A program made the position numbers and the translations under genes. A stretch of DNA of 64,000 bases from Chromatiales bacterium (lineage in GTDB: Bacteria > Pseudomonadota > Gammaproteobacteria > Steroidobacterales > GCA-2729495): contig CP070671.1 of the NCBI GenBank assembly GCA_020351875.1, positions 3,198,834-3,262,833 of the forward strand. Reading direction: 5' to 3'. Positions 62,701-64,000 of the stretch are shown one piece after another (positions within the stretch are counted from its first letter, which is position 1; each line of letters starts with the position of its first letter). Below the pieces are notes generated by a model. That model saw nothing but the letters and a program-made list of their open reading frames with translations, made no database searches and was not told the origin of the DNA.

Positions 62701-62811
62701 GTGTTCGTGGTGCCGGCCATGTACCTCGTGCTGGCGCGGGACCACTCGGCGCCAGCCGTCGTCACAGGCGCGGGCCCTACGCGACTGCCGGCAGACTCGC
62801 CAACTGGCTAG
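59707..62811 (+). CDS. RND efflux pump, HAE1-type permease
   Basis: 1034 residues from a GTG start eight bases after the adaptor gene. Typical opening FTDIFIQRPVLASVVSLLI, twelve membrane segments and two large periplasmic loops. Motif D (GLVVDDAIIVVENIQRH) near residue 400 holds the proton-relay Asp pair. It exports drugs, bile-salt-like or hydrophobic compounds with H+ exchange. Control by the TetR palindrome upstream is likely. The last 35 bases overlap the small minus-strand gene. Confidence 0.94.
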   Translation: MRFTDIFIQRPVLASVVSLLILLAGLRSLQVLTVSQYPESKSAIVSVTTVYTGADSDLVQGFITTPLEREIAAADGIDYLASSSLQGISVITAHLQLDYDPWDALTQITSKVNRVRDDLPAGSEDPTIDIAIGETTADMYLSFDSVTLPQNQITDYLVRVVLPRVEAVEGVQEAEIIGGRFFAMRVWLDPVRMTALNVTPGDVRRALQTNNYQAAVGRTKGQGMTVNLKAATDLNDVEQFRDLVIREDTGAIVRLRDVADVVLGAEDYDVSTSFNGDVSVSVGIYTLPDANALTVIREIRELFPDIVADLPPGVLGHIPYDRTLYIEDAIREVVKTLIEAALIVSLVIFLFLGNARSVFIPIVTIPVSLIGAAALMLVLGYSINLLTLLALVIAIGLVVDDAIIVVENIQRHIENGMQPMAAALRGARELFTPVIAMTITLVAVYAPIGFSTGLTGSLFSEFAFTLAGAVLISGIVALTLSPSMCARLLHDKAGSSWLEQRLNRLFDALRVRYIRRLKSTLDYVPVTLVFSAAVLGSIYFMFVTAPQELAPMEDQGILLISATATANTSTDQLAHYTRAMDEDLRTFPEVSGTFLFNGSPGRGPAANNLALAGMVLKPWSERERTLQELLPLTQERVNTVAGLQSAAFALPALPGAGGGLPVQVVIGSADPPDAVYRVAQELLGRAWQSGMFAFVDVDMKYDRAQGEITIDRNKAAALGIDMEQLGADLATMLGGNYVNRFSLEGRSYKVIPQVQRRYRLNPQQLSEFRVATRNGELVPLEAIVSVSESVQPQRLQRFQQRNSAKLSAVPVPGVSLGDALAFLEGQAAEIFPRGYKLDYAGASRQYVQERGTLIVTFFFALLVIYLVLAAQFESFRDPLIMLVSVPMSIAGALLFLTLGFATVNIYTQVGLITLIGLISKHGILIVQFANQLQAEEGLEKRAAVEKAAGIRLRPILMTTAAMSLGVVPLLLAAGAGAEARFDIGLVIFTGMIIGTLFTVFVVPAMYLVLARDHSAPAVVTGAGPTRLPADSPTG

Positions 62812-62971
62812 AGAAACGCTCCGTGCGCTGATCGTCGCCCGACACCATGAAGCGGTGCCGGCTCAGGATCCGGTTCACGACGGCGATGGTTTCAACATCG
62901 TTGCGTGAATAGTCACTGACCGTTTCCACCAGTGCCAGCAGTGTGGTCGTAGATTCCGTTGAACCGTTCAT
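62777..62971 (-). CDS. Small protein, 64 residues
   Basis: ATG 62971 is preceded by AGGAGG six bases upstream, one of the best ribosome sites in the window. The sequence is polar with a central Leu/Val helix (LLALVETVSDYSRND, then VVNRILSRHRFMVSG). A longer frame reaches 63214, but its first 80 residues overlap the SOUL gene's start region and are not needed. I do not recognise a family. The end overlaps the RND gene by 35 bases. Confidence 0.6.
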   Translation of the reverse strand: MNGSTESTTTLLALVETVSDYSRNDVETIAVVNRILSRHRFMVSGDDQRTERFSSQLASLPAVA

Positions 62972-63143
62972 ACCTTCCTCCTGTTCCCGGCCAAGCCCGA
63001 TGCCGGCAAGTGATAAAGGTTTCGCATGATCCGGGCCTCCGGATGCAGCGATCCCGCTGCGACGCATCGAGCCATCGCGAATCCCTGCGGCCGGAACGGT
63101 CGAATATCTAGCTAATCCGCAAACAGAGTGCGCGAGGAATCTG

Positions 63144-63812
63144 ATGTTTAGAGCAATTGCGAGTCTGCTGCTGATCGCAGCATTGACCTTTATCGGAGGG
63201 CAGGTTATGGCCATCGAAAAACCAAATTACACCGTCATCGGCACCGTCGGCGACATCGAGTACCGACAGTACGCCCCGTACATCGTTGCCGAGACGCGCA
63301 TTCCCGGCGACTGGTCTGCCAACAGTGCCGGCAACGAGGGCTTTCGGCGCCTGGTGCAGTACATCAGTGGCAATAACGACGCGCGCGGCAAGATCGCGAT
63401 GACCGCCCCCGTGGCCCAGAGCCGTGGTGAGAAAATCGCGATGACGGCGCCGGTCAGCCAGGCGTCGACCGGTGCTGACTGGGCGGTCAGCTTCGTGATG
63501 CCGTCGGGCTACACGCTGGACACCCTGCCGGCGCCCCGGGACCCGCGCATCGAGCTGAAACTGATCCCGGCGCGCACGGTAGCCGTGCTGCGCTATTCCG
63601 GCGGCTGGAGCCAGCGGCGCTACCTGAAAGAAGAACAGCGCCTGCTGAGCGAGCTGGAAGCCACGGGTGTCCAGCCGCAGACGGCACCGGAGTTCGCGCG
63701 CTACAACGCGCCGTTCATGCCGAGCTTTTTCCGGCGCAACGAAATTATTGTAGACGTGGATAAAGTGCCGGAGGCATTGTCAGCGAACGAGCGGGTCGCC
63801 TTCGCGCGCTAG
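63144..63812 (+). CDS. SOUL heme-binding protein, exported
   Basis: 222 residues from ATG 63144, with GAGGA upstream. Signal peptide near 1-23 (ASLLLIAALTFIGGQVMA). SOUL/HBP body: YTVIGTVGDIEYRQYAPYIV near 30, MTAPV twice near 88 and 99, and LRYSGGWSQRRY near 151, with RNEIIVDVD at the end. The family binds heme or porphyrin; periplasmic location is inferred from the signal. Confidence 0.88.
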   Translation: MFRAIASLLLIAALTFIGGQVMAIEKPNYTVIGTVGDIEYRQYAPYIVAETRIPGDWSANSAGNEGFRRLVQYISGNNDARGKIAMTAPVAQSRGEKIAMTAPVSQASTGADWAVSFVMPSGYTLDTLPAPRDPRIELKLIPARTVAVLRYSGGWSQRRYLKEEQRLLSELEATGVQPQTAPEFARYNAPFMPSFFRRNEIIVDVDKVPEALSANERVAFAR

Positions 63813-64000
63813 ACGTCGAAATCCAGGCGGTCGGGCCGCGGCTTGGCTGTCACTCCCTCGGCGTGTCTGGGGAACTCGCTGGCATCGATGGTTTCCAGGT
63901 AACCGTGCCAGGTGGCGTAGCCCAGCAGCGGGATCACCACCACGAAGCCGATGAACGCGGTGGCCGCGCCGACCGCGAGCAGCCCGACGATGCACAGCAC
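63809..64000 (-). CDS. DUF2189-type membrane protein, C-terminal part
   Basis: 64 codons are visible; the 5' end lies beyond the window. The last helix GFVVVIPLLGYATWHGYLE is followed by IDASEFPRHAEGV, the usual C-terminus of DUF2189 membrane proteins. The end overlaps the convergent SOUL gene by four bases. Function unknown. Confidence 0.72.
   Translation of the reverse strand: MLCIVGLLAVGAATAFIGFVVVIPLLGYATWHGYLETIDASEFPRHAEGVTAKPRPDRLDFDV

Noticed and set aside
1-64000. CRISPR arrays, tRNA genes, integrases, attachment sites or replication origin.
   Set aside because: I saw no regularly spaced repeats, no tRNA T-loop with paired stems, and no recombinase. Absence by eye is not proof.

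Overview
The window looks like a chromosomal segment of a high-GC, aerobic, free-living gammaproteobacterium. The evidence is an XrtA/PEP-CTERM-type exopolysaccharide block, an RND pump with a TetR regulator, multiheme c-type cytochromes with NrfD/ferredoxin partners, a CPA2 antiporter, and many Rieske, SDR and UbiD enzymes of marine or soil type. I cannot name a genus. I saw no rRNA, tRNA, CRISPR array, transposase or phage structural gene.

Layout. 1-9133 (all minus) is the end of an exosortase-associated exopolysaccharide locus: FHA-fused ATPase, Wza-like export protein, Wzz-like chain-length protein, BY-type tyrosine autokinase, amidotransferase of the asparagine synthase family, and a two-domain oxidoreductase cut by the left edge. 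9647-19880 holds a lipoprotein methyltransferase, an exported SDR followed by a Rieske oxygenase, a translationally coupled trio (coiled-coil protein, PaaK-like adenylating enzyme, family 2 glycosyltransferase), a GST, a RES/Xre toxin-antitoxin pair with a readable promoter and operator, a rhodanese, a DUF3795 protein, a second exported SDR, and a decayed lipoprotein gene. 19911-28102 holds MsrB, an MBL-like protein, membrane proteins, a methyltransferase, a CPBP protease homologue, a PLP decarboxylase, and two more Rieske oxygenases in tandem separated by a 60-base partial duplication.

28243-42963 contains a Kef-type antiporter, an exported methyltransferase, a cysteine synthase-glutaredoxin fusion, an SLC13 permease, a cupin and MFS pair, a phage-holin-family membrane protein, a Tat-signal UbiD decarboxylase, PPK2, a Tat-signal DUF1838 protein, a NERD-like membrane protein and an LLM flavin oxidoreductase. 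Two long perfect inverted repeats lie at 36336-36396 and 36809-36872. 43824-48849 is an electron-transfer island: tetraheme cytochrome, four-cluster ferredoxin and NrfD-type membrane protein on plus, meeting a five-heme and an up-to-eight-heme cytochrome on minus. No molybdopterin or other catalytic subunit is present.

48967-64000 is mostly housekeeping and accessory: thiol and peroxide enzymes, TraB-family protein, macro domain, second DUF1838 followed by a CpcT-like protein, CbiM-like permease, a PilZ protein with an upstream zinc ribbon but no normal start, metallophosphoesterase, TetR-adaptor-RND operon behind a 20-base palindrome, a small protein, a SOUL protein, and the end of a DUF2189 membrane protein.

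The most unusual themes are cofactor-dependent enzymes carrying export signals (two SDRs, two methyltransferases, one UbiD), the cytochrome island without a terminal reductase, and the paired perfect inverted repeats around 36.3-36.9 kb. I found no single locus that I can claim as a wholly new system.
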